Of a DNA stretch of 64,000 nucleotides, positions 24,288-33,572 are shown one piece after another. Made by a program: the position numbers and the translations under genes. Every line of letters begins with the position of its first letter. The first letter of the stretch is position 1. The DNA is from CAZICM01 sp964537685. Its GTDB lineage: Bacteria; Myxococcota_A; Polyangia; Polyangiales; Polyangiaceae. The notes below the pieces were generated by a model that worked only from the letters and a program-made list of their open reading frames with translations, did no database searches and was not told where the DNA came from. The stretch spans positions 1 through 64,000 of the forward strand of contig CAZICM010000036.1 of assembly GCA_964537685.1 (NCBI GenBank). Reading direction: 5' to 3'.

Positions 24288-27221
24288 GTGTGGTTGGTCC
24301 TCTCTGGCCTGGTTGTTCTCATCTTTTGGGCGCTCTGGTTTGCGCTCGATCTGCCTACGATCGTTCCCGTTCTAGGAACGGTCATCATCGCGCTCACGCT
24401 CGGTCTGCTTTACGCATACCGATTTTGGAAAGCGCGGCAGGCTTCATCTGCCCTCGAGCGGGCTATCGCTCAGCAGGGGGCACAGCAAGCGCTGAGCGCA
24501 AAGCCTGAACGGCGCGCCGAAATTCAAGAACTTCAAAAGCAAGTTCAGGGCGGTATCGATGCGCTGAAGAAATCGAAGCTGGCCGGCAAGAAAAAAAGCG
24601 GCGGCTCTGCGCTCTATTCACTGCCTTGGTACGTCATCATCGGTCCTCCCGGCGCGGGCAAGACCACGGCCTTAAAACATTCGGGCCTGGTCTTTCCTTT
24701 CGCCGATCCGCGGGGCGGAGGTGTTCGGGGCGTCGGCGGAACGCGCAATTGCGACTGGTGGTTCACCAACGAAGCCATCCTGCTCGACACGGCGGGCCGC
24801 TACGCCACCGAGCAGCACGATCATGACGAGTGGATTGCGTTCTTGCAGATGCTCAAGCGCTACCGCAGCAAAAAGCCTATCAACGGCGTCATTGTCGCGG
24901 TGAGCATCACCGACGTCATCGATGCCAACGAAGTCCAGATCGACGCGATGGGCAAAAAACTGCGGGCGCGCATCGACGAAGTGATGAACCAGCTTCAGAT
25001 GATCGTGCCTGTGTACATGCTCTTCACCAAGTGCGATTTGGTCGCTGGATTTATCGAGTTTTTCGGCGATTTACGCAAGAGCGACCGGCAGCAGGTATGG
25101 GGCGCCACCATGCGCCTCGACATCAACAAAACCGATGTGGTGCGCCTGTTTGACACAGAGTTTGAAACGCTCTGCAAACATGTTCACGGCCGCGCCTTAA
25201 AGAGGCTCGTCACGGAAAGAAACCGCGAAGCGCGCGAGAAGATCTATCAATTTCCGCTGGAATTCTCGGGTATCAAGCGCAACATCCTGGAGCTGATTCA
25301 AACCATTTTCGCGGTGAATTCGTTCCAGGGCACGCCGCTCTTCAGGGGTTTTTATTTTACGAGCGGCACACAGGAAGGCCGTCCCCTGGACCGCGTGCTT
25401 CAGCGCATGAGCCAAGCCATGGGCGTAAGGCCGGCCGAAGCGCAGGTGCAGCAAGTCGTCGAATCCAAGAGCTACTTTTTGTACGACATGTTTATGAAGG
25501 TCGTCTTCCCGGATGCGGGCGTGGCGGCCAGAAGCGAGCTCGAGATCCGGCGCCAAAAACTAATGCGCTACGCCGTGTGCGCGGCGGCGCTGGCCCTGGG
25601 CTTAATCGCGGCGATTCCCGGGGTTCGCTCCTTTGTGAACAACCGGGCGTTTTTGCGCGAGACCGAAGAGCGGGCCAAGGCTGTTGCGGCGCTCTCGTGG
25701 AAGGATGACAAGCCGCCCAGCGCCAAGATCGACATCCTCAAACCCTTGCTGGAGCGGCTCAAAGAGATCGACACCTATAGGGAAGAAGGATCTCCGAGCG
25801 GCATGGGTTGGGGCATGTACCACGTAGACCGGGCTTATGACGCGGCGGTCGCGGTGTATGTCTACAACCTGCAGGGCAGCTTCGTAAACGATGCGAAAAC
25901 GAAGCTCGAAGCTCAATTAAAAGGCGTAAAGGGCGATGCCTATTTGCGCGAGCGGCTTTGGCTCAAGACCTATCTGATGCTCAGCGATATCGAGCATCTG
26001 GATGTGAAATGGGCGACGGGCCGCTACACCGCGCTTTGGGCCGACGCGCTAAAAGGCCAGAGCGATCTGCCTGAAATCGAGCTGAAAACCAGGCTTTCGG
26101 CGCATGTCGAGTACTACTTCACGCTGCTCAAAAACAAAAAAATCGCGCCTCTGCCCGTCGATCAAGCGCTTGTGGACACAGCCCGCAAAACGCTCGCCGC
26201 GGTGCCCGTGCCCAAGCGCTACTACGACATGTTCGTCAACTCGCTCATCGACGAAAAATACGATGAAGCCGGCGACAACAGCCGTACCAACCGCAAATAT
26301 CCGCCGATCACGCTGACAGAGATGTTCCCCGACCGGCAGAACATCCTCAAGTACGTCAGCAGCAAGCGCTACACGCGCGAGAAGAAGTGGCAAGAAGTCG
26401 AAGGCCCCTACAACGAAAAGGGGCACTGGCAAGTTGTCGACAACATCACGGACGCCGCGGGCCTGCTCGACCGGGAGCAGTGGGTTGTGCCGCTCTCGCC
26501 CGAAGAGAGGCCCGATCGCATTCCCGCGAACATCGCCAGGCTCGCTCAGGACTACGAGACCCAATACATCAATCAGTGGACGGACTTCATGGCGGACGTG
26601 CAAGTGATGCAGCCCGCGAACGTGAAGCAGGCCATCGAACTCTACGGCGCGCTCCGCCAAACCGAATACGCCTATCTGCGCATCCTGAGGACGCTGGACG
26701 ACTGCACACAGTGGAAGAAGGAAGGCGCGGCCCTCGACAACAGCGAACTCAACCGGGTCATCAATCAGAAGATGAATCTGGCCGTCAGCTCGAGAACACA
26801 GGGCCTTCGCTTTAACCTCGACGTTGGAAAGCTGAGCAACAACCTCTCCAATATTCCGGGCGCCTTTAAACGCATGGTCGAGTTCAGCAAACAGCCTTCG
26901 CGCAGCAAGACCGACGGGCCGATCGTGACCGAAACGCCGCTGGTCAAGTACATGGTCATTTTGGAAAAAGTGCAGGGCGAAATGCAGAAAGTGGTGGATC
27001 TGACGCCCGATGTAGACGCGCGCCAGTTCTCCCAAATGCTGATCGACGCGACCAAAGAAGTGGCGAGCCTGCTCGCGCCCTACGACGACAAAACCAAGGC
27101 GCTCCTAGGCCCGCTTCTCTACACGCCGCTGCAAATCATCTCAGCCAAGCTGCCTCCGCCGGAATCGATCACCAAGTTCGCCGGCAAGCCCAATCCCCGC
27201 TTTAATCCCCTCAACCGCTAA
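24288..27221 (+). CDS. tssM: Type VI secretion membrane protein TssM (IcmF), short form
   Basis: A 977-residue inner-membrane protein. Two N-terminal transmembrane helices (about 3-22 and 24-44) are followed by a cytoplasmic GTPase-like domain with Walker A GPPGAGKTT (119-127), the LLDTAGRY Walker B-like segment and FTKCDLV. A third membrane helix lies at about 425-445, then the periplasmic IcmF part. TssM anchors the T6SS membrane complex with TssJ and TssL. Family members are usually 1100-1200 residues; here the C-terminal beta-rich part that binds TssJ appears shortened, since the chain ends after the QIISAKLPPP segment. No other T6SS gene is in the window. GTG start; it ends 2 bp before the convergent pyrD stop. 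Confidence 0.87.
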   Translation: MWLVLSGLVVLIFWALWFALDLPTIVPVLGTVIIALTLGLLYAYRFWKARQASSALERAIAQQGAQQALSAKPERRAEIQELQKQVQGGIDALKKSKLAGKKKSGGSALYSLPWYVIIGPPGAGKTTALKHSGLVFPFADPRGGGVRGVGGTRNCDWWFTNEAILLDTAGRYATEQHDHDEWIAFLQMLKRYRSKKPINGVIVAVSITDVIDANEVQIDAMGKKLRARIDEVMNQLQMIVPVYMLFTKCDLVAGFIEFFGDLRKSDRQQVWGATMRLDINKTDVVRLFDTEFETLCKHVHGRALKRLVTERNREAREKIYQFPLEFSGIKRNILELIQTIFAVNSFQGTPLFRGFYFTSGTQEGRPLDRVLQRMSQAMGVRPAEAQVQQVVESKSYFLYDMFMKVVFPDAGVAARSELEIRRQKLMRYAVCAAALALGLIAAIPGVRSFVNNRAFLRETEERAKAVAALSWKDDKPPSAKIDILKPLLERLKEIDTYREEGSPSGMGWGMYHVDRAYDAAVAVYVYNLQGSFVNDAKTKLEAQLKGVKGDAYLRERLWLKTYLMLSDIEHLDVKWATGRYTALWADALKGQSDLPEIELKTRLSAHVEYYFTLLKNKKIAPLPVDQALVDTARKTLAAVPVPKRYYDMFVNSLIDEKYDEAGDNSRTNRKYPPITLTEMFPDRQNILKYVSSKRYTREKKWQEVEGPYNEKGHWQVVDNITDAAGLLDREQWVVPLSPEERPDRIPANIARLAQDYETQYINQWTDFMADVQVMQPANVKQAIELYGALRQTEYAYLRILRTLDDCTQWKKEGAALDNSELNRVINQKMNLAVSSRTQGLRFNLDVGKLSNNLSNIPGAFKRMVEFSKQPSRSKTDGPIVTETPLVKYMVILEKVQGEMQKVVDLTPDVDARQFSQMLIDATKEVASLLAPYDDKTKALLGPLLYTPLQIISAKLPPPESITKFAGKPNPRFNPLNR

Positions 27222-27222
27222 A

Positions 27223-28140
27223 TCACTTCACGGCGCCGATCACATCGCGCACGGAACACTTCCGTTCCGCGCAAAAGCGCTCAATTCCAAGCAGCACATT
27301 CAGCGCCGCGCACGGATCGATAAAACTCGCCGTTCCCACCTGCACCGCGCTCGCGCCCGCCGCCAAAAAACTCAGCGCATCCTTCGCCGTCGAAATTCCG
27401 CCGATGCCAATCACCGGAATACGCACCGCTCTCGCCAGTTCCCACACCATTCGGAGCGCGATGGGAAATATCGCCGGACCCGAAAGCCCTCCCGTTTTGT
27501 GATGCAGTTTGGGCTCCATCGAAGCCAAATCGATCGAAAGCCCGCGAATCGTATTGATGGCCGTCAGCGCATCCGCGCCCGCTTCTTCGCATGCCCGCCC
27601 GACGGCTTTTAAATCGCCCGCTTCAGGCGACATCTTCACCCACACAGGCAGCCGGCACGCCCCTTTCACGGCTTCGGTCACGCGCGCCGCGGCAGCAGGA
27701 TCGCACCCAAATTCAATCCCGCCCTTATCCACATTGGGACAAGACACATTCAGCTCCAGCGCCAAGATCCCCTCCTCGGCATCGAGCCTTGTTGCGAGGG
27801 CCGCGAAATCTTCGATGCTCGTCGCAAAAATATTCGCGACCACGCCGACACCGCGCTCTCTCAGCAAAGGCAATTTATCGCGGCAAAAGGCTTCAACCCC
27901 CACATTGGCCAAACCGATGGCATTCAGCATGCCGGCCGGAGTTTCACAAATACGCTCGGGCGGATTGCCATCGCGGGGCAATCGGCTCAGCCCCTTCGTG
28001 CAAATTCCGCCCAGCCTGCTCACATCAAAAAAATCGCCGTACTCCAGCCCGTAACCAAAGGTCCCCGACGCGGTAAGCACCGGATTTTGAAGCTCGACCG
28101 AGCCGATACGCACACGGAGATCCACCGCGCTCCCGGTCAT
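27223..28140 (-). CDS. pyrD: Dihydroorotate dehydrogenase, catalytic subunit (class 1B)
   Basis: A 305-residue TIM-barrel flavoenzyme oxidising dihydroorotate to orotate. It shows LQNPVLTASGTFGYG, NAIGLANVGV, LELNVSCPNVDKGG (the Cys base of class 1 enzymes), WVKMSP, LTAINTIRG and GIGGISTAKDALSFLAAGA. Start ATG 28140 (MTGSAVDL) overlaps the pyrK stop as ATGA; the longer frame to 28239 lies in pyrK. The adjacent pyrK marks it as the heterotetrameric, NAD-linked 1B type. Confidence 0.94.
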   Translation of the reverse strand: MTGSAVDLRVRIGSVELQNPVLTASGTFGYGLEYGDFFDVSRLGGICTKGLSRLPRDGNPPERICETPAGMLNAIGLANVGVEAFCRDKLPLLRERGVGVVANIFATSIEDFAALATRLDAEEGILALELNVSCPNVDKGGIEFGCDPAAAARVTEAVKGACRLPVWVKMSPEAGDLKAVGRACEEAGADALTAINTIRGLSIDLASMEPKLHHKTGGLSGPAIFPIALRMVWELARAVRIPVIGIGGISTAKDALSFLAAGASAVQVGTASFIDPCAALNVLLGIERFCAERKCSVRDVIGAVK

Positions 28141-28958
28141 TGCGGACTCCAGGCGAGGCTCGCCGCATCGACACAGGGCCCCTCGGTACAGGCGTATAAA
28201 AACCCGCCCGAAGCCTTGGGAACAGGACATCCCAAACACACGCCATAACCGCAGGCCATCGGCGTTTCGAGCGACACTTCACACGCCGCGCCCGCCCGGG
28301 CGCACAGCGCATAGACGGCTTTCATCATCGCATCGGGGCCACAGGCATAAATCTTCAGCGCTCCCGCCTCACCCAAACGGGCCTGCTCATCGAGATAACG
28401 CGAAAGAAGCAGCGTCACCCGGCCCCGCGTCCCCACGCTTCCATCTTCGGTGGTCAGATGCACCTCGGCCACCTGAGACAGCACATCGAGCAGCGGCAAA
28501 TCGCCTTCACCGCGCCCTCCATAAAACACCAAAGGCACTTGCCCCGACGCGGCTAGACGCTGCGCCAAAAACAAAAGCGGCGCCACCCCAACACCGCCCG
28601 CCAACAGCACGGCCCGGCCCGAAGGCGGACAAGGCGAAAAACCAATTCCCAAAGGCGCGAGCAGCGAAAACATCTCACCCGGCTCGGCCATCGCCATCTT
28701 GGCTGTCCCCTCGCCGACCACCTTAATCAGCATCGAAGGATGGAGCCCGCCTGACATCAGACTCATCGGCCTCGAAAGCAGCGGCGACTGACCCCAGCGC
28801 TGCGAACGCACCATCGCAAACTGCCCCGGCTCGGCGGACAAATCGTGAGGCGAATCAAAGGTGAGCAGGTGGTAGAGCGCACCCAGACGCTTATTTTGCT
28901 TCAGCGGCAGATGCCACAAGCGCCTCAGAGGACTCGCCGTCATCGAATCGGATCTCAT
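28137..28958 (-). CDS. pyrK: Dihydroorotate dehydrogenase electron transfer subunit
   Basis: A 273-residue FAD/2Fe-2S subunit that passes electrons from PyrD to NAD. The FAD-binding SRPMSLMS motif, the NAD-binding GGVGVAPLLFLAQRL, and YACGPDAMM are visible. The iron-sulfur loop CGYGVCLGC with a later Cys (ACTEGPC) matches the PyrK 2Fe-2S pattern. The start is ATG 28958 or 28943; both overlap the rimI end. Coupled to pyrD by ATGA. Order rimI-pyrK-pyrD. Confidence 0.93.
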   Translation of the reverse strand: MRSDSMTASPLRRLWHLPLKQNKRLGALYHLLTFDSPHDLSAEPGQFAMVRSQRWGQSPLLSRPMSLMSGGLHPSMLIKVVGEGTAKMAMAEPGEMFSLLAPLGIGFSPCPPSGRAVLLAGGVGVAPLLFLAQRLAASGQVPLVFYGGRGEGDLPLLDVLSQVAEVHLTTEDGSVGTRGRVTLLLSRYLDEQARLGEAGALKIYACGPDAMMKAVYALCARAGAACEVSLETPMACGYGVCLGCPVPKASGGFLYACTEGPCVDAASLAWSPQ

Positions 28959-29439
28959 CTTTTCCCGCGAGAGGGCGCCTTGTAACAGGATCGAGCGCGA
29001 GCATCATCAACAGAGCGTCTTCGTTGCCGACGGCGTAATAGTTGGGGCGTATCCCCATGATACTAAAGCCAAATTTGCGGTAGAGGCGGATGGCAGCCCG
29101 ATTGGATTTACGGACTTCGAGCAAGAGCAGCCGGATATCCTGCTCGGCGGCGTAGCCGACGGCGGCTTCGATCAAACGCGCGCCAAAGCCTTTTTTACGG
29201 TGTTCCTCGGCGGTCGCGACATTGAGAATATGGAGCTCATCGGCGACATGCCAAGCGATGAGCACGGACACAGGAGAAGGCTCGCCTGCATGAGCGGCCC
29301 AGATACGCGCCCAAGGTTTTTGGATTTCGCTTTCGGCGCAAAAGCTCTGTTCATCGAAAGCGGCGCGGGCAATTTGATCGACAGCGCGCAGCTCATGCGC
29401 TGGAGCGTCTTTGGAGATAAGCGCGATGCGCAGGGTCAT
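28891..29439 (-). CDS. rimI: Ribosomal protein S18-alanine N-acetyltransferase-like GNAT
   Basis: A 182-residue GNAT acetyltransferase. The acetyl-CoA loop region reads LHILNVATAEEHRKKGFGARLIEAA (RxxGxG-like), followed by LLLLEVRKSNRAAIRLYRKFGFSIMGIRPNYY, the RimI signature with the final Tyr pair. RimI acetylates S18, but the family contains other peptide acetyltransferases. A 30-residue tail overlaps pyrK by about 68 bp. It is the first gene of the rimI-pyrK-pyrD run. Confidence 0.88.
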   Translation of the reverse strand: MTLRIALISKDAPAHELRAVDQIARAAFDEQSFCAESEIQKPWARIWAAHAGEPSPVSVLIAWHVADELHILNVATAEEHRKKGFGARLIEAAVGYAAEQDIRLLLLEVRKSNRAAIRLYRKFGFSIMGIRPNYYAVGNEDALLMMLALDPVTRRPLAGKDEIRFDDGESSEALVASAAEAK

Positions 29440-29473
29440 GGGCGGCTCGATGGGTGGGAATCCATTAAATCAT

Positions 29474-30547
29474 TTATTCAATATCGACGATAGTGACTTT
29501 GGTATCATTGGGCATCCAATCCGATGGGAGGCCCTGACCTGAAAAGATACCCCAATTGCTATAGGAATGATTTTTCCAAATGCCTTCTGGACATTCTTCG
29601 GTTGGCGCGAATTTTTCGCCTGGATGATGATGCGCCAAAAAACAAGCGGCACCTGCCTGGGAAATACCGATCATAAAACGTTCAAAGGGAAAGCGCTGGA
29701 GCTCGGCGTTTTCGCGCTGGGAACATTTTATCATGATATGCGCGGCATTTAAAACCACATCAATTCCCCGGTCTTTGATATCGCGCTCGGCATCGAAATA
29801 CCTAGGTTCGGCCGCATACATTGGGCCATATCCATCCTTGGCCCGGAACTCATAACAAATTGTTCCAAAGAAAGACAGCCCTCCAAAGGAAAAACGCCGG
29901 TCTTCCCAAGAACTTTGGCCTCGTGTGATTTCGAGTTTGGTTTCTTGGCCGAGGATCAACAGATGCTGAGCATCCACGTCGTCCAGGCCGACGGCCAGCA
30001 AACAGGTATCAGGCAAGACCAAATCGCGGTTTAAAAATTGCCGTACAGCATTGCGATCTAAATCTCCGGCGCGCACAGGAAAGCGGCCATAGCCTGTGCA
30101 TGTGTCCCAGCCAAAATACCCCGCGGGCGCGAGGATTACCGTTTTATGCGAGCAATCGATCGATTGGATGACCCGATAGAGCAAATCCCGGCGCGTTTCA
30201 AAATCGGTATCTGTCCAGCGCAGCACATTCATTAAGACAATATGCACGGAACCCGGCGATTTTGGCTCTGCATGGGCACCGCCTTTGCCTACCCAGGCTT
30301 CTGTAACCATAGCGGTTGGCTGAACGCTCATAGGACGCACCAGCCTCCGCATAGCCCGGTTATTATATGCCCACCTATCCGCAGGTGTTGGATAACGGCG
30401 CTCAAACCAGTCCCACATCGCCCATATTGACATGCGCTCGTCATACGTGGGACGGTCATTCGCGATCCTTTCAAAATCTTCGGGCGGCATAGGCTGTTCC
30501 GACTTCCACACCGCCCTCTGAAGCTGATCCAGTGTTATCAATCTCAT
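29474..30547 (-). CDS. Hypothetical protein with nitrilase-like features
   Basis: A 357-residue cytosolic protein. I do not recognise it firmly. The segments TVILAPAGYFGWDT, FFGTICYEFR and a later HIMIKCSQRENAELQRFPFERFMIG resemble the carbon-nitrogen hydrolase (nitrilase) core, where ICYEfR carries the nucleophilic Cys. The catalytic Glu position (usually PEG/PEL) reads PAG, so if it is a nitrilase relative the catalytic triad is incomplete. The N-terminus (about 1-75) is a separate helical region with many Arg and Trp residues. Start ATG overlaps the stop of the upstream nucleotidyltransferase-like gene (ATGA), so the pair is coupled. Confidence 0.62.
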   Translation of the reverse strand: MRLITLDQLQRAVWKSEQPMPPEDFERIANDRPTYDERMSIWAMWDWFERRYPTPADRWAYNNRAMRRLVRPMSVQPTAMVTEAWVGKGGAHAEPKSPGSVHIVLMNVLRWTDTDFETRRDLLYRVIQSIDCSHKTVILAPAGYFGWDTCTGYGRFPVRAGDLDRNAVRQFLNRDLVLPDTCLLAVGLDDVDAQHLLILGQETKLEITRGQSSWEDRRFSFGGLSFFGTICYEFRAKDGYGPMYAAEPRYFDAERDIKDRGIDVVLNAAHIMIKCSQRENAELQRFPFERFMIGISQAGAACFLAHHHPGEKFAPTEECPEGIWKNHSYSNWGIFSGQGLPSDWMPNDTKVTIVDIE

Positions 30548-31020
30548 ACCTTGAGGCGCTCCAGAAATTCATTGAGAAGGTTAATATCCGAAGCATCTTT
30601 GGGCCGGGCTCCAAAGCGTTTTGTCATAATCAGATGTTCGACCTGGGGAACGCGAACATCGATCTTCCTGGATCTTGGCGTATCCAGAGAAGCTTCAAAG
30701 GCTTCCTTGAACGTGATGGATTGCCCATCAACGGTTGGCATGCGCCGCGCCACAAGAACATCGACATGCTCACTATTTTCCAGCACATAGCGCCCAAATT
30801 TCCGGGCCTCGTCGGGTGTCCTGTTTGGAATCATCTCAAAGGGCTCGCAAGCCTTGTTAAAGATCTCAATATCGTCCATCTCGATCCAAAAATCGTAGTC
30901 CGATGTCATCACATTAATGCCATAGGCGAGGATCGCCCTCCGCCCAATCAGCAGCGCTCTCGCGCCGCTTCTCGCAATGGATCGATAAAACTCCAGCTCA
31001 TCGAAATATGTGCCTTCCAT
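30544..31020 (-). CDS. Nucleotidyltransferase-like protein
   Basis: A 158-residue protein with the layout of small nucleotidyltransferase-fold proteins: ARALLIGRRAILAYG (normally GGxAxxxHG) and TSDYDFWIE (normally TxDID), then a C-terminal helix pair ending NLLNEFLERLKV. The expected double Gly is GR and the catalytic aspartates appear as SDYDFW, so activity is plausible but not shown. It ends coupled to the nitrilase-like gene and begins 10 bp after the VWA lipoprotein gene. Such fold members include antitoxin-module AMPylators, but here the toxin partner type is unusual. Confidence 0.65.
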   Translation of the reverse strand: MEGTYFDELEFYRSIARSGARALLIGRRAILAYGINVMTSDYDFWIEMDDIEIFNKACEPFEMIPNRTPDEARKFGRYVLENSEHVDVLVARRMPTVDGQSITFKEAFEASLDTPRSRKIDVRVPQVEHLIMTKRFGARPKDASDINLLNEFLERLKV

Positions 31021-31030
31021 CTCTTTTCCC

Positions 31031-32200
31031 CTACTTCGCCACTTCGGTCGGACATCCGCTCACAATCTGAACCTGCTTGATTTGACCATGTTTCAGCCGC
31101 TCGCATGCCATACCCATCAGCCTCACTGTCTTGCCCGGCATCCCCGCCGCCCATACCCATCCACTCATATCTCCATAAGGCAAGACCTGCCCGTCTAAAT
31201 ATACATTCGTTAATCCTGGGTCAGGCGGCGTATCCACCAATTCAAAATCACATGATACATATACGCTCGCTATGCTGCCCAACACATCACCCAAATCGTT
31301 TAAATCGGCAATACTAAAATATTTGTTGTCCCCAATCTGCGCGCTCCCGCCCGCAAGCGCCATTTCATTCAAGACCTCCGCGTAGCTTTCGCTCCCAGGA
31401 ATCCCTATCACATAGGTCTTAATCCCCGCATTCTTCAGGGTGCTCAAAATATCGATCGTATTGGCCTTGTCAATGCACATCCCCGGCCCCGCAGGCCCTC
31501 CAGCTTCACAGCAATTCACGTTCCCTGTACAACCATCCAATTGCTCAATATTGGCAATGCATTCACTCGCCGGACATTGAATCAATTCGTTGCAGTTGGG
31601 TCCGCCGTCCGTCGCCAGCAATACAATGGTTTTCCCTTGCAATTGAGTGAGTGTATCCAACAGCGACCACAAAGTCGCCGCCGTCGGTGTTCCTCCGCCG
31701 GGCTCAATATTCGTCCCCTTCTTCAAACTCAGCACCGTGGGGCCGTCCATGCCCGTGTACGCATCACCCGGCGACAGCTTCATCACTTCCTTGCCAGGCG
31801 CGCATTGCTCCGCGGGACTCACTCCATAAGGAAAAACCGCCGCGCCCACGTTGATCAGCGCGCCCAGCCCCCGCACCAAATTCAACGCCGCTTCGCGAAC
31901 CGCGCTGTACCGGCTGCCTCCCTGAGGCGTGCTCTCCGACATGCTGCCCGATGCATCGAGCACAAAATACAGGTTGGGCGCGTCGCTAATCACCTGATGC
32001 AGTTGATTGCCGCATAGTCCGCCCGCATCGAGATCGGGAGGCGCCGATGCATCGCCCACATCGAAGCCTTGTCCGCCCGCGCCGCCCGCACCTGCCGAAT
32101 AACTCGCTGGAACGCCCGTTAATGGCGCCCGCTCTGAACATGAAAAGATGGAGCAGGCCAAGGTCGCACACGCGGCCGCAATCGCTATCCAACGGCTCAT
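31031..32200 (-). CDS. VWA domain lipoprotein
   Basis: A 389-residue exported protein. The signal peptide ends LACSIFSC, a lipobox-like pattern, and a Gly/Ala/Asp-rich linker follows (about 25-65). The VWA domain starts with YFVLDASGSMSE (MIDAS DxSxS, about residue 80), continues with IVLLATDGGPNCN and ends by about 300. Several Cys in the middle (CPASECIANIEQLDGCTGNVNCC) suggest disulfides or metal binding outside the cytoplasm. Resembles myxobacterial surface lipoproteins that hold VWA domains. Gap of 20 bp after alr and 10 bp before the nucleotidyltransferase-like gene, so it is probably in one transcript with both. Confidence 0.85.
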   Translation of the reverse strand: MSRWIAIAAACATLACSIFSCSERAPLTGVPASYSAGAGGAGGQGFDVGDASAPPDLDAGGLCGNQLHQVISDAPNLYFVLDASGSMSESTPQGGSRYSAVREAALNLVRGLGALINVGAAVFPYGVSPAEQCAPGKEVMKLSPGDAYTGMDGPTVLSLKKGTNIEPGGGTPTAATLWSLLDTLTQLQGKTIVLLATDGGPNCNELIQCPASECIANIEQLDGCTGNVNCCEAGGPAGPGMCIDKANTIDILSTLKNAGIKTYVIGIPGSESYAEVLNEMALAGGSAQIGDNKYFSIADLNDLGDVLGSIASVYVSCDFELVDTPPDPGLTNVYLDGQVLPYGDMSGWVWAAGMPGKTVRLMGMACERLKHGQIKQVQIVSGCPTEVAK

Positions 32201-32220
32201 AGAAAGCCAAAGCTATACGC

Positions 32221-33528
32221 TCAAGGCTCGCGATAAAAGCGCGGCACCCGCCGCGAGATGCTCGTCAAGACTTCCCAGGCAATGGTGTCCGCGTGCGCCG
32301 CGACTTCATTCACGCTGATGACGTCCTTGCCCAGCGGGCCTTCTTGAGGACCTAGAAATACAGCCTCGTCCCCAAGCCTCGCCCCGGCGATGTCGGTTAC
32401 GTCGATCATCGTTAAATCCATCGATACCGTGCCCACAATCGGCGCCCGCTTCCCCCGCACCAGCGCGTGGCCCACATTCGACAGCTTGCGCGAAAGCCCA
32501 TCCGCATAGCCCATCGGCACCGTCGCAATCACACTCGTCCGCGCCGTCTGAAAGGTATGCCCGTATCCAATGCGCGCTCCCGCTTCCAAGGTGCGCATCG
32601 CCACAATCTCGCTTCTTACCCGCATCACCGGCCGAAGCTCGTTCGCCAAAGGCAAATCGGCCGCCGTCGGGCTCACTCCAAAGAGCGCCACACCCGGCCT
32701 TACCCGCTCCAATTGAGTCTCCGGCGCCCGGAACAGCGCCGCGCTATTTGCCGCATGCCTGAATTTAGGCGCGAGCCCAAGCGAACGAACCCGCCGCTCC
32801 AATTCCGCAAAGAGCCGCATCTGCTCGTGGGTCGCCGATAAATCCAAAGCATCCGCGCAGGCAAAATGCGTCATCAGCCCTTCCAGCGACACCTCGCGGA
32901 ATTGCATAAAAGCCGACAGCATCGCCGATAGCTCGCGGGGCGACGTGCCCAGCCTGCCCATCCCCGTATCCACCTTCCAGTGCACCGGCATCGGAGGACG
33001 GTTCTCGAGACGCGCAAGCCTTGCCATCCGCTCGACTTGGCCAGGGTCGTACACCACCGGAATCAAATCGTTGGCGATCATCTCCAACAGACCGTCGAGC
33101 TGCCGCCCGTAATAGCCGCCCATCACCAAAATCGGAATGCGTATACCCGCCGCGCGCAGCTCCACGCCCTCTTCCAAGAGAGCCACGCACAAACCGGCAA
33201 TCCCCGCCCGCTCCAGCGTCCGCGCCACCGCAGGCGCCCCATGCCCATAGGCATCGGCCTTCAGCACACCCCACACTTCAGCCGTCTTTCCCGTCTGAGA
33301 ATCCGGCCCGAGCGCCCGCTCGATCACCCTTAAATTGTGGCGCAAATTCGCCAAATTCACCTCGGCGCGCGTAGGCCGCACAGCATCGGCCGGCGCGGCG
33401 CGCCTGGGTTTCTGCACCCTCACATTGGAATGCGAATCGAGAGGCGGCTCGGTGCCGCCCGCATCGGCTTTTGAAGCCTTTGAATCAGAGGTGCGCTCGG
33501 GTGAAGCTGAGTCGGGCACAGAGATCAT
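32221..33528 (-). CDS. alr: Alanine racemase
   Basis: A 435-residue PLP enzyme making D-alanine for peptidoglycan. It has the PLP lysine motif VLKADAYGHGA (about 88-98), RIGYGHTFQT with the catalytic Tyr, and SMDLTMIDVTD. An N-terminal extension of about 50 residues (Ser/Pro/Glu-rich) precedes the usual start RAEVNLANLRHNLR. Start ATG 33528 follows TGGAG with good spacing. It is the first gene of a minus-strand run that continues into the VWA lipoprotein. Only one alr is seen in the window. Confidence 0.93.
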   Translation of the reverse strand: MISVPDSASPERTSDSKASKADAGGTEPPLDSHSNVRVQKPRRAAPADAVRPTRAEVNLANLRHNLRVIERALGPDSQTGKTAEVWGVLKADAYGHGAPAVARTLERAGIAGLCVALLEEGVELRAAGIRIPILVMGGYYGRQLDGLLEMIANDLIPVVYDPGQVERMARLARLENRPPMPVHWKVDTGMGRLGTSPRELSAMLSAFMQFREVSLEGLMTHFACADALDLSATHEQMRLFAELERRVRSLGLAPKFRHAANSAALFRAPETQLERVRPGVALFGVSPTAADLPLANELRPVMRVRSEIVAMRTLEAGARIGYGHTFQTARTSVIATVPMGYADGLSRKLSNVGHALVRGKRAPIVGTVSMDLTMIDVTDIAGARLGDEAVFLGPQEGPLGKDVISVNEVAAHADTIAWEVLTSISRRVPRFYREP

Positions 33529-33572
33529 GCGGGCTCCAGGGGCTGGACATTAAGCCCAGAACGCGAGCCGCT

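Noticed and set aside
26049..27035. Long antisense frame (328 residues) opposite tssM
   Set aside because: It mirrors the codon bias of tssM, has His/Val/Arg-rich shadow composition, and no start signal; tssM is clearly coding.
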